Shown here in pieces: positions 24,306-32,691 of a DNA stretch of 53,843 bases (position 1 is the first letter of the stretch; each line of letters starts with the position of its first letter). The notes beneath the pieces are model-generated. The model worked only from the letters and a program-made list of their open reading frames with translations. It searched no databases and was not told where the DNA came from. The DNA lies in the NCBI RefSeq assembly GCF_001043975.1, contig NZ_LABY01000040.1, positions 1-53,843 on the forward strand, given 5' to 3'. The translations under genes were made by a program, and so were the position numbers. The stretch is from Methylobacterium variabile (GTDB taxonomy: Bacteria; Pseudomonadota; Alphaproteobacteria; Rhizobiales; Beijerinckiaceae).

Positions 24306-27300
24306 ACCAGCTCGCTTCGCTGCTGATGCAGTTCGCCGGACGCTGGGGCAGCGGCTTCGCCGGCTGGGCGATCCTCAGCGCGATCATCTGGTACCTGCTC
24401 CCGATCGTGCCGGCGCTGCAGCCGCCGGCCGCGCGCCTCGCCGCGATCGGCGGCCTGCTCGCCGTCTATCTGGCGGTGAACGGTGCGATCTCCTGGCGCA
24501 ACCATCGCCGTCGCAGTGCCCTTGCCGCCGGCATGACCGACGAGGCCGCCCGCGAGGCGGCGGAGGCCGAGGCTGAGGCCGCCGAGGAGGTGACGCAGCT
24601 GCGCGAGCGCATGAAGCAGGCGCTCGCGCAGCTGCGGCGCAAGGGCCGGCGCGGACGCCATCTCTACGACCAGCCCTGGTTCGTCCTGATCGGACCGCCC
24701 GGCTCGGGCAAGACCACCGCGCTGACGAATTCCGGGCTGCACCTGCTGCTCGGCGAGGATGGCGGCCGCCCGTCCCTGCCGGGCGTCGGCGGCACGCGCC
24801 TGTGCGACTGGTGGTTCGCCGACGAGGCCGTGCTGATCGACACCGCTGGCCGCTACACGAGTCAGGATTCCGCCCCGTCCGTCGACGCGGCCGGCTGGCA
24901 GGGCTTCCTCGACCTGATCCGCCGGACCCGGCCGCGTCAGCCGATCAACGGCGTCGTGGTCGTTCTGTCCCTGCCGGACCTCGCCTCCGCCGCGCCGGAG
25001 GAGCGGGATGCGCATGCGAGGGCCGTTCGGCTGCGCATCGACGAGATCACGCAGCGGCTGGGCTTGCGGATCCCCGTCTACGTCGTGCTGAGCAAAGCCG
25101 ATCGGCTGCGCGGCTTCGACGCCTATTTCGACGATCTCGACACGACCGGCCGCGCCCAGGTCTGGGGCATGACCTTCCCGCTCGACGCGGGCGTGGAGCG
25201 CTTCGAGCCCGAATTCCGCCTGCTGCTGCGGCGGCTCGACGACCGCCTCGTCGAGCGCCTCCAGGCGGAGCGGGCCAGCGTACGCCGCGCGCTGATCGGG
25301 CAGTTCCCGATGCAGGTCGCGAGCCTGGAGCAGCCCCTCGCCGCCTTCCTCAAGCGGGCCTTCTCGGGCAGCCGGCTCGATCCGGCGCCGTTCCTGCGCG
25401 GCGTCTACTTCACCTCCGCGACGCAGCAGGGGACACCGATCGACCGCCTGACCGGGATGCTGGCCCGCTCCTTCGGCGTCGATCAGACCCGTGTGCCGGG
25501 CTTGCGCCCGGTGAGCGGCCGCAGCTACTTCGTGACCCGCCTCGTCCGCGAGGTCCTCCTCGGTGAGGCGCTGCTGATCACCCGGCGGCAGGACCGCTGG
25601 CCGCGGCGGCGGGCCCTGCGGATCGCGGGCTTCGCGGCGGTCGCGACCGCGCTCCTGACCGGCGGAGCCGCCATCCACCTCGCGGAGGCGGACAACCGGG
25701 CGGCGGTCGCGCAGGCCCACGACGCGCTCGCGGCCTACCGCCGCCTCCTGTCCGAACTGCGGCTCGATCCGGTTGCCGGGGACGACCTCGTCCGGACGAC
25801 CCCCGTGCTCGATGCTGCCGCGGGCCTGGTGCAGGGAGTGGACGCCGCGCCCGTCGTGCCGGGGCTCTCGCAGCAGCCCAAGCTCGCCCAGGCGAACCAG
25901 CAGGTCTATCGCCACGCGCTGCAGCGCATCCTGCTGCCGCGCCTCGTCTGGCGGCTGGAGCAGCAGATGCGGGCCGATCTCGGCAACGCGGCACGGCTCT
26001 ACGACGGCACGCGGGTCTACCTGATGCTCGGTGGTCAGGGGCCGCTCGAGCCCGAGGCCGTGCGTGCCTGGATGCGGGCGGATTGGGACGCACGGTTTCC
26101 GGAAACCCTGAACGCGCCGCTGCGCGCGTCGCTGGCCCGCCACCTTGACAGGCTGCTCGCCGAGCCGCTCCCGGACATCCCCCTCGACGGCGCCCTGGTC
26201 GAGGCGGCCCGCGCCGCCCTCAGCCGCATCTCGCTGGCCGAACGGATCTACGGTCGCCTGCGGTCGGGCCCCGCCGCACGCGCGCTGCCGGATTGGACGC
26301 CGGCCGCCGCGCTCGGGCCGGACGGCCGGCGCCTGTTCGCCCGCGCCTCGGGCCGGCCGCTCACCGCGGGGATCCCGGGCCTCTACACGATCCGCGGCTA
26401 CCGCGAGGCGCTGCAGCGCGACCTGCCCGGCGTGGCGCGGGACGCGGCCGGGGAGAGCTGGGTGCTCGGCCGTACCGAGCAGGTACCGACCGAGGGGCCG
26501 CCGCTCGCGACCCTGGAGGAGGCCGTGCTGGCGCTCTACGCCGCCGAGTTCACGGCGCGCTGGGACGCCCTGCTCGTGGACCTCGTCCTGGTGCGCTTCA
26601 GCAGCCAGGAGGCGGCGGTCCGGGACCTCTACGTGCTGTCCTCGCCGCAATCGCCGATGCGCGATCTCCTCACGGCGATCACCCGGGAGGTGAGCCTGCT
26701 GGCCGATGCGGGAGCCGTCCCGCCGGCGGAGCGCGCCGCGGCCGGGGGCGAAGCGAAGGACCAGACGACCGCCTCGCCGGCCCTCCGCGGCATCGAGCGG
26801 CACTTCAAGTCGCTGTTCGACCTCCTCGGCCGGGGAGAGGCGTCCCCCCTCGCCAACATCCTGCGGCTGATCAACGATCTCCAGCAGATGCTGGCGGCAG
26901 CCTCCGGGCGTGGCGCACCGCTGCCGGACAGCCTCCAACGGAGCGGCGACCCGGTTCAATTCCTGACCGCCGAGGCCGAGCGGCAGCCCGCCCCCCTGGC
27001 GAACTGGCTGCGCGAGATCGCGGTCTCCGGCGGCCAGGTCCTCGGCACCTCGGCCCGCGCGGCCGCCGCTGACGCCTACTCGGCCACGGACGGACCGCTG
27101 CCCCTCTGCCGCAGCGTCGTCGACGGGCACTATCCGTTCGATCCGGCGTCCCGGATCGACGCGCCGATCGATGATTTCGCGCGGCTCTTCGGGCCCGGCG
27201 GCCAGTTCGACACCTATTTCCAGAAGCAGATCCGAGGCTTCGTCGACACGCGGGGAGCGACGTGGCTGCCGCGCAGGCTGGGCGGGGTCGCCCCGCCGGT

Positions 27301-27802
27301 CGATGCCGCCGCCGCTGCCGCCTTCCAGCAGATTGCGGCGATCCGTGCCGCCTACTTCCCGGTCGGGGACGCGCCGCAGATCAGCTTCTCCCTGGCGCCG
27401 GCCTCCGACAACGACCCGGCCGCGAGCCTGTCCATCGGCGGCACCACCGTGAGCAAGGATCCGAACCAAGCCGCGACCTTCACCTGGCCGAGCGGCGGCC
27501 TCAGCGCGGCCGCCCTCACCTTCGACGATCAGGCCGGTCGGGACGCGGCCGGCTTCGGCGCGTTCGCGCTCGCCGCCAACGAGCCGAATCCGCCGCCCGC
27601 CGGCATTCAGGTCGGCGGCGCATGGTCACTGTTCCGGCTGCTCGACCGGGCGCGCGTGACCCCGACGCGCAATCCCACGACCTTCGACCTGACCGTGACC
27701 GCGGGAGGCCGGCGCGCCGCCTACGTCCTGCAGGCGGGCTCGGCCCGAAGCCCCTTCGCCCGCAACCCGGTGCGCGGGTTCCGATGCCCCTCGATCCGGT
27801 GA
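24302..27802 (+). CDS. tssM: T6SS membrane subunit TssM (IcmF)
   Basis: 1166 residues, the usual size. Two N-terminal membrane segments (about 20-36, 46-62), a cytoplasmic GTPase-like domain with an intact Walker A (GPPGSGKTT, 131-139) and Walker B region (LIDTAGRY), a third membrane segment near 440-460, then a long periplasmic domain that would contact the outer membrane. Family stretches include GVVVVLSLPDL, PVYVVLSKADRL and LPGVGGTRLCDWWF. The ATG overlaps the tssL stop; the end overlaps tagF by 19 bases. No TssJ lipoprotein gene is visible nearby, as in some other alphaproteobacterial T6SS. Confidence 0.96.
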   Translation: MNQLASLLMQFAGRWGSGFAGWAILSAIIWYLLPIVPALQPPAARLAAIGGLLAVYLAVNGAISWRNHRRRSALAAGMTDEAAREAAEAEAEAAEEVTQLRERMKQALAQLRRKGRRGRHLYDQPWFVLIGPPGSGKTTALTNSGLHLLLGEDGGRPSLPGVGGTRLCDWWFADEAVLIDTAGRYTSQDSAPSVDAAGWQGFLDLIRRTRPRQPINGVVVVLSLPDLASAAPEERDAHARAVRLRIDEITQRLGLRIPVYVVLSKADRLRGFDAYFDDLDTTGRAQVWGMTFPLDAGVERFEPEFRLLLRRLDDRLVERLQAERASVRRALIGQFPMQVASLEQPLAAFLKRAFSGSRLDPAPFLRGVYFTSATQQGTPIDRLTGMLARSFGVDQTRVPGLRPVSGRSYFVTRLVREVLLGEALLITRRQDRWPRRRALRIAGFAAVATALLTGGAAIHLAEADNRAAVAQAHDALAAYRRLLSELRLDPVAGDDLVRTTPVLDAAAGLVQGVDAAPVVPGLSQQPKLAQANQQVYRHALQRILLPRLVWRLEQQMRADLGNAARLYDGTRVYLMLGGQGPLEPEAVRAWMRADWDARFPETLNAPLRASLARHLDRLLAEPLPDIPLDGALVEAARAALSRISLAERIYGRLRSGPAARALPDWTPAAALGPDGRRLFARASGRPLTAGIPGLYTIRGYREALQRDLPGVARDAAGESWVLGRTEQVPTEGPPLATLEEAVLALYAAEFTARWDALLVDLVLVRFSSQEAAVRDLYVLSSPQSPMRDLLTAITREVSLLADAGAVPPAERAAAGGEAKDQTTASPALRGIERHFKSLFDLLGRGEASPLANILRLINDLQQMLAAASGRGAPLPDSLQRSGDPVQFLTAEAERQPAPLANWLREIAVSGGQVLGTSARAAAADAYSATDGPLPLCRSVVDGHYPFDPASRIDAPIDDFARLFGPGGQFDTYFQKQIRGFVDTRGATWLPRRLGGVAPPVDAAAAAAFQQIAAIRAAYFPVGDAPQISFSLAPASDNDPAASLSIGGTTVSKDPNQAATFTWPSGGLSAAALTFDDQAGRDAAGFGAFALAANEPNPPPAGIQVGGAWSLFRLLDRARVTPTRNPTTFDLTVTAGGRRAAYVLQAGSARSPFARNPVRGFRCPSIR

Positions 27803-28332
27803 CGACGGCCAAGGCCGGGTTCTACGGCAAGCTCCCGGCCCGCGGCGACTTCCTGCGGGACACCTTGCCGCGAACCGCCGCCGCTGCCTGGGACGCCTGG
27901 ATGCAGGCGGTCCTCCCCGTCGCCCAGGCGCGGCTCAGTGGCGGCTGGACCGAAACCTGGAGCATGCTCAGGCCCTGGCGGTTCTGGCTCGGCGCCGGGC
28001 TGTGCGGGGAAGCCTGCCTGAGCGGCGTCTGGATCGCCAGCGCCGACCGGATCGGGCGGCCGTATCCGTTCCTGCTGGCCGCGCAGGCGGCGGCCCCGAC
28101 CGAGCGCTTCCTCGCGGCGGCCGAGACGCTCGCCGTGAGAGCGGTCGAGGGCACGGTCACGCCGGAGCAGCTGTCCAGAGCACTGCGATCCGACCTGCGG
28201 CCCGAGGCGGCTGCGGCCTTCGCACTGCAGTGCGACGGCGCGCGGGCGCGGTGGTGGCGCGCCGCCGGCGACGAGCGGGAATCGTCCGGCTGGCCGGATG
28301 CCGATGCCTTCGTGGAGATGGTGAGATCGTGA
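27784..28332 (+). CDS. tagF: T6SS regulator TagF (ImpM)
   Basis: 182 residues. Opens with AGFYGKLPARGDFLRDTLPR, the TagF signature, and continues with WRFWLGAGLCGEACLSGVWIASADRIGR. TagF is a post-translational repressor of T6SS assembly that can act beside or independently of threonine phosphorylation. In Agrobacterium TagF is fused to the PP2C phosphatase; here the two are separate but overlap by four bases (GTGA), consistent with a split or pre-fusion arrangement. It overlaps tssM by 19 bases. Confidence 0.94.
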   Translation: MPLDPVTTAKAGFYGKLPARGDFLRDTLPRTAAAAWDAWMQAVLPVAQARLSGGWTETWSMLRPWRFWLGAGLCGEACLSGVWIASADRIGRPYPFLLAAQAAAPTERFLAAAETLAVRAVEGTVTPEQLSRALRSDLRPEAAAAFALQCDGARARWWRAAGDERESSGWPDADAFVEMVRS

Positions 28333-29039
28333 CGCAGACGTTGCGGCACTGGGCCGCCACCCATCCCGGGACCCGGCGCGCCACCAACGAGGACGCCTAT
28401 CTGTGTCGTCCGGAGATCGGCCTGTTCGCGGTCGCGGACGGCGTCGGCGGTCACGGCTCGGGGGCGTTCGCCTCGGCGCAGGCGATGAAGGCGCTCGAAC
28501 AGATCCCGCAGACGGCAAGCCCCGGCGACGTTCTCGTCGCGGTCCGGACCCGGCTCGGCTCCGTGCACGATGCCCTCTGCGCCGCCGCCGCGGAGGCGGG
28601 CCGGGAGGATCCTCCGGCGACGACCGCCGTCGTGCTGCTGCTCGGCGGCGGCCACCTCGCCTGCGTCTGGGTCGGGGATTCCCGGGCCTACCTGCTGAGG
28701 CGGGGCGAACTCTTCCGGCTGACCACGGACCACAGCGTGGTCGGCGAATTGGTGAAGGCCGGCCGGCTCACCGACGCCCAGGCCGAACGCCGCTCCGACG
28801 GCCACATCATTACCCGGGCGCTCGGCGTGAACACCGGGGGCGCGCTGCTCGACAAGGTGACCGCCCCGGTCGAGCCCGGCGACCGCCTCCTCCTGTGCAG
28901 CGACGGCCTGCCCAGATCCGTCTCCTCGCAGGTCATCGGCGCGACCATGGCCGCGGACGAGCCGGCCGCCGCCCTCGTCGCGGCAGCGCTCGCCGCCGGC
29001 GTGCGGGACAACGTCACCGCGCTGGTCGCGCGCGTCTGA
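28329..29039 (+). CDS. PP2C-type Ser/Thr phosphatase (PppA-like)
   Basis: 236 residues. The metal-binding and catalytic motifs of PP2C phosphatases are all visible: RATNEDAYL, FAVADGVGGHGSG, CVWVGDSRAYLLR, TTDHSVVGELV, LLLCSDGLPR and VRDNVTALVARV. It should remove phosphate from threonines placed by the kinase at 5015, releasing TagH and switching secretion off. The GTG start overlaps the tagF stop (GTGA). Confidence 0.93.
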   Translation: MTQTLRHWAATHPGTRRATNEDAYLCRPEIGLFAVADGVGGHGSGAFASAQAMKALEQIPQTASPGDVLVAVRTRLGSVHDALCAAAAEAGREDPPATTAVVLLLGGGHLACVWVGDSRAYLLRRGELFRLTTDHSVVGELVKAGRLTDAQAERRSDGHIITRALGVNTGGALLDKVTAPVEPGDRLLLCSDGLPRSVSSQVIGATMAADEPAAALVAAALAAGVRDNVTALVARV

Positions 29040-29377
29040 GTTTCCACCCGCGATGCGAACCCCGGCGGATCAGGCCGGAAGGTGCCTGCGTTCGTCCGAA
29101 CTCGCCCCGTTGTGGCGTCGGCGGAAGGCGATCCGGAAGCCGCCACCGAACCCGCCTCCAAGCGGCTCCGAGTGGTGAGATGGCGCCGACAGGCGATCGC
29201 TCCAGCGCGCAGACCGGGACAAGCGGTCGTCCCCTGCGCGGCCCTCTCCCGGAGACGATCCGCGTTACAGGCGCAACCCTTCTCCGCCGTCCGGCCGCGA
29301 ACCTGCAATCGTCCCGCAGCCGGACGCCGGTACTCGGACCCTGCCGGAAGCCGGCGGGAGCGAGAAGGGCGCGCAGA
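29040..29377. other. Intergenic region, nothing recognised
   Basis: About 340 bases between the phosphatase and the cysteine-peptidase-like gene. Open frames here are Arg/Pro/Ala-rich shadows without start signals. AGAAGG near 29363-29368 is the ribosome site of the following gene. No hairpin terminator seen. Confidence 0.35.
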
Positions 29378-29932
29378 ATGAACGTCAGGCGGGAGCACTA
29401 TGCTCAAACCGAAGCGATGTCATGCGGGGCAGCCGCCCTGATGTGCGCGCTCGTCGAACTTGGATGCACGCACTACGCGACCGGGCTTGGCGGTCTCTCG
29501 ATCAGCCATCACTCGGAGCGCGAGATCTATCGCGTGATCAGCAGCCCCCTGCCCTACTTCAAGACACCGGGCTACTCGCTGCCGCCACAGATCGCGAGAT
29601 ACGCGATCGAACTCGGCCTCGGCGCCGTGTGCTATGTCCCGAGGAATTTCCTGAACAACACGTTGAGTGCGTTCTACGCGAACATCAGGCCGGAACTCGA
29701 ATCTCTCGGCGTCGAGGTGGTTGACGACTCGATGCCCTTGCTCCAGCGCAACCAGCGGGCGCTTCGCGTGGTTCGGCGGCTGGTGATCGGCCTGCACTGG
29801 ATCCTGATCAGGCCCGACACGTCCTGGATGGATCCCGACGGCGGCAAGGAACACACCTTCTTCCTGAATACGGTCCCGGAAATCTATCCCGGCGACACCG
29901 GGATCTCGCTGGTCCTGACACGTCAATCCTGA
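29378..29932 (+). CDS. C39/papain-like cysteine peptidase, candidate T6SS cargo
   Basis: 184 residues from ATG 29378 with AGAAGG upstream. The start REHYAQTEAMSCGAAALMCALVELG matches the C39-like pattern: a Gln ahead of the catalytic Cys (Q10, C15) inside CGAAAL. A histidine followed by an acidic residue occurs later (GLHWILIRPDT), and the glycine/aromatic pattern (DPDGGKEHTFFLN) fits the fold's last strands. There is no signal peptide or ABC transporter partner, so it is not a bacteriocin exporter peptidase. Placed at the end of the T6SS block, it could be an effector (amidase or protease) or a processing enzyme. No adjacent immunity gene is visible. The family call comes from motifs only. 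Confidence 0.6.
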   Translation: MNVRREHYAQTEAMSCGAAALMCALVELGCTHYATGLGGLSISHHSEREIYRVISSPLPYFKTPGYSLPPQIARYAIELGLGAVCYVPRNFLNNTLSAFYANIRPELESLGVEVVDDSMPLLQRNQRALRVVRRLVIGLHWILIRPDTSWMDPDGGKEHTFFLNTVPEIYPGDTGISLVLTRQS

Positions 29933-30120
29933 TCCTCCGCCCTGCGCGGCCGGCAACCCGAGCGACGCAGCACCTACCAGCCGTCGCGCACCCGCAGCTG
30001 GCCGCCGGCAAGACCGCGGAAGGAAGCGATGCGTGGTGCGTTGGAGCCGTCGTCTCCCGGTTCATCGTCCAGAGGGCACCACTGTGGCGCGGCGCCATCG
30101 CGAGAGTTGCTCAGCGCATC
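29933..30120. other. Spacer before the IS630 remnant
   Basis: GC-rich spacer with no gene I can support. The left end of the insertion sequence is not recognisable, so the exact junction between the T6SS block and the next region is unknown. Confidence 0.3.
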
Positions 30121-30409
30121 GGCCGCCGGGGTGCTGCCGGCTATCACAGCACCGCCAAGACACGCCGTCCGCACGGCTTGATCGTGCCCGACACCATCAC
30201 GTTGCTGCATCTGCCGGCGTCCTCGCCGGAGCTGAACCCGATGGAGCTGGTCTGGTATTGCCTGCGGCAGAACAAGCTCGCCAACCGGGGTGTTCCGGAC
30301 CTATCTGCAGATCATGGATGCGTGCTGCACTGCCTGGAAATTCTTCGCCAACGACGCAGATATCGTTACTTCCATCACGATACGAGAGTGGGCACAGGTC
30401 AAAATCTAG
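30121..30409 (+). pseudogene. IS630-family transposase, 3' fragment with frameshift
   Basis: The frame from 30121 reads AAGYHSTAKT, then ITLLHLPASSPELNPMELVW and YCLRQNKLANR: the IS630 DDE core near its C terminus, where SPELNPME holds the last catalytic Glu. In the GGGG run near 30287 one extra base breaks the frame; in the next frame the text continues VFRTYLQIMDACCTAWKFFA and SITIREWAQV to a TAG at 30407-30409. The first two catalytic Asp regions are missing. This is a dead remnant marking an old insertion at the boundary between two functional blocks. Confidence 0.78.
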
Positions 30410-30503
30410 CAATCACTGGCATCATATGCTCGATTTGTGCAACGATCGCCGCTGTGGAGCGTCATAGCTGGACCAGCGTCGCCGGCTTCGCTGAGGAAAC
30501 TGT

Positions 30504-31217
30504 TCACTCACCGATCGGATTTACTGGTCTGGCCCTCGTCACCACTCGGCGATGGGTCGCGAGCAGGCCCGGCAAGGCGGCGTCCAGCATCGCGGCGCGG
30601 ACGGCATCGCGATCGGCCGTGCCATCCATCCCATAGACCCTCGAGCGCAAGCCCACATAGACCAGAGCGCCGTGGATTCCGAAGAGCAGCTCGAACTCGT
30701 CCGCCACGAGGGGTTGGGCCTGCGGGCTCGGCAGGTTGGATTCCGCCCGCATGTCTTCGAGGAGAGGCGCGAAGATGCGTTCGCGCACCATGCCGAGGTA
30801 GCGGCTCGGGAGATCGAAGCCCTTCAGTCCGGCCGAGACGAAGATCCGCAACCAGGCGTAATCGTCGATCGTTCGCTGGTAATCCATCTCGAAGCGCCGG
30901 AACCGCTCCAGGCACGGCAGGGAGGCGTCGCGCACCGTCTCCTCCCAGCCGAGCTTCCAGCGCTTGAGGTAGACTTCCTCGTAGATGCGCTCGATCAGCG
31001 ACGCCTTGGTGGGGAAGTACCGGAACAGGAGCGGCTGCGCGATGCCCAGGCGGCGGGCGAGTTCGCGGGTATGGCCGTCGAGGCCGACCTCGGCGAAGTA
31101 GGCGATCGCCCCCTCGACGATCTGGCGCTCGCGGCTCTCCGCCGTCAGCCGCCGTCCGGTCGGGACGCTCACGGTCCCGCTCTCCGCCTTTCGGCCTTTG
31201 GGCCTGCTTGACGCCAT
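30504..31217 (-). CDS. TetR-family transcriptional regulator
   Basis: 237 residues. The N-terminal helix-turn-helix is clear: RQIVEGAIAYFAEVGLDGHT then RELARRLGIAQPLLFRYFPT, KASLIERIYEEV. The C-terminal half is the all-helical ligand domain. It is divergent from the hydroxylase operon at 31317, with a near-palindrome in the 99-base gap, so it probably represses that operon until its ligand (perhaps the operon's substrate) binds. The basic first 25 residues could belong to a later start, but ATG 31217 is the simplest choice. Confidence 0.9.
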   Translation of the reverse strand: MASSRPKGRKAESGTVSVPTGRRLTAESRERQIVEGAIAYFAEVGLDGHTRELARRLGIAQPLLFRYFPTKASLIERIYEEVYLKRWKLGWEETVRDASLPCLERFRRFEMDYQRTIDDYAWLRIFVSAGLKGFDLPSRYLGMVRERIFAPLLEDMRAESNLPSPQAQPLVADEFELLFGIHGALVYVGLRSRVYGMDGTADRDAVRAAMLDAALPGLLATHRRVVTRARPVNPIGE

Positions 31218-31235
31218 CGCGGTTTTGGCCTCCTC

Positions 31236-31251
31236 TTGAGCGATCGATCAA
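31236..31251. promoter_or_regulatory. Candidate TetR operator
   Basis: TTGAGCGATCGATCAA is a 16-bp palindrome with only positions 5 and 12 unmatched (14 of 16 symmetric). It lies 19 bases upstream of the tetR start and 65 bases before the hydroxylase start, so one bound dimer could cover both promoters. Confidence 0.55.
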
Positions 31252-31316
31252 CAAGGGCATCCAGCCTGTCCCATCGGGGCGGTCATGGGCAAGCCCATCG
31301 GGAGGAGGACCAGCGC

Positions 31317-32189
31317 GTGAAGGCGCCCGACTTCGCCTATGTGCGCCCCGCCTCGCTCGACGCGGCTCTGGCGCTGCTCGCCGAGCACGGCGAGGATGCG
31401 GCCCCCCTCGCGGGCGGTCAGAGCCTCGTCACGGCGCTGAACATGCGGCTCGCCTCTCCCCGCCTGCTGGTCGACCTGAACGCGATTCCCGATCTCGCCG
31501 GCGTCTCGGAGTGGGACGGCGCGGTGCGGATCGGCGCCATGACGCGCCACCGCGACGTGGGCACCGCGTCGATCGTGCGCGAGCGCTTGCCGCTCCTGGC
31601 CGCGGCCCTGCCCCACATCGCCCATCCGGCGATCCGCAACCGCGGCACGATCGGCGGCTCGGTGGCGCTGGCGGATCCGGCCACCGAATGGCCCGCTTGC
31701 TGCTTGGCCGCCGGCGCCACCATCGTGGTGCGCGGGCCGAGAGGCGAGCGGCGCATTGCGGCCGAGGACTTCTTCCTCGGCCTCTACGCGACGGCTCTGG
31801 AGGCCGGCGAGATCGTCACCGCGGTCGAGTTCCCGGTGCCGGGCCCCGGCGCGGTCTGGGGGTTCGGGGAATTGTCGCGCCGCCACGGCGACTATGCCCT
31901 CGTCGGACTCGCCGCGACCGGGCGGCAGACCGGCGGGAGCCTCACCGATCTGCGCCTCGCCTTCTTCGGGGTCGCCGACCGGCCGGTCCTGGCGCGCGCC
32001 GCCGCGGCGGCGGTCGAGGCCGGCGACGTCGCGGGGGCCCAGGCGGCGCTCGCCGGCGAACTCGCCCCCACGGACGATCCCGCGACCAGGGCCGCGACGC
32101 GGCTGCACCTCGCCCGCGTCCTCCTCGGCCGCGTGGCGGGCCGGATGTGCGGGGATACCGAGACGAAGGGAGGCCCCGATGGCGTCTGA
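31317..32189 (+). CDS. Molybdenum hydroxylase, FAD-binding medium subunit (CoxM-like)
   Basis: 290 residues from GTG 31317, preceded by GGAGGAGG at 8 bases. The FAD motifs of the xanthine dehydrogenase family are present: PLAGGQSLVTALNMRLA and AIRNRGTIGGSVALADPATE. It passes electrons from the iron-sulfur subunit to an external acceptor. It is the first gene of a CoxM-CoxS-CoxL-type operon, with the next start (32179) inside its last codons. The frame is open upstream to 31236, but the strong ribosome site fixes the start. Confidence 0.92.
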   Translation: MKAPDFAYVRPASLDAALALLAEHGEDAAPLAGGQSLVTALNMRLASPRLLVDLNAIPDLAGVSEWDGAVRIGAMTRHRDVGTASIVRERLPLLAAALPHIAHPAIRNRGTIGGSVALADPATEWPACCLAAGATIVVRGPRGERRIAAEDFFLGLYATALEAGEIVTAVEFPVPGPGAVWGFGELSRRHGDYALVGLAATGRQTGGSLTDLRLAFFGVADRPVLARAAAAAVEAGDVAGAQAALAGELAPTDDPATRAATRLHLARVLLGRVAGRMCGDTETKGGPDGV

Positions 32190-32691
32190 GAGCCCGGACC
32201 GCGAGCACGCGGTCGCGTTCACGCTCAACGGCGAGGCCGTGCGCGCCCGGGTCCCGGCTAGGGTACATCTCGGCGACCTCCTGCGGGGCACCTTCGGCCT
32301 CACCGGGGTGCATCTCGGCTGCGAGCACGGCGTCTGCGGCGCCTGCACGATCCTGGTCGATGGGCGGGCGGTGCGCGCCTGCCTGATGCTCGGGGTCCAG
32401 GCCGACGGCGCCACCGTCGAGACCGTGGAGGGCCTGACCGAGAGCGGGCGCATCCGCGACCTGCAGGACGCCTTCCACGCCCGCAACGCCCTGCAATGCG
32501 GCTACTGTACCCCCGGGATGCTGGTGACCGCCGCCGAGCTTCTGGCAGACGAGGCCGCCGCGTCGTCTCGGGAGGAGATCCGCCAGGCGATCTCCGGCAA
32601 CTACTGCCGCTGCACCGGCTACCACGCCATTGTCGACGCGATCGCCACCACGGCCGAGTCACGCCGCACCCGCCGGGAGGCCGCCGAATGA
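32179..32691 (+). CDS. Molybdenum hydroxylase, [2Fe-2S] small subunit (CoxS-like)
   Basis: 170 residues. Two iron-sulfur clusters: plant-ferredoxin type with GCEHGVCGACTILVDGRAV plus a later ACL, and the helical cluster with LQCGYCTPGMLV and GNYCRCTGYHAIV. All eight cysteines are present. It relays electrons from the molybdenum site to FAD. AAGGGAGG precedes ATG 32179. It overlaps the upstream gene by 11 bases and the downstream gene by 4 (ATGA). Confidence 0.95.
   Translation: MASESPDREHAVAFTLNGEAVRARVPARVHLGDLLRGTFGLTGVHLGCEHGVCGACTILVDGRAVRACLMLGVQADGATVETVEGLTESGRIRDLQDAFHARNALQCGYCTPGMLVTAAELLADEAAASSREEIRQAISGNYCRCTGYHAIVDAIATTAESRRTRREAAE

Noticed and set aside
24251..27469. Very long open frame antisense to tssM
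   Set aside because: Its translation is Arg/Gly/Gln-rich with no family motif, while the forward strand has complete TssM motifs. High-GC genes commonly leave antisense frames open.
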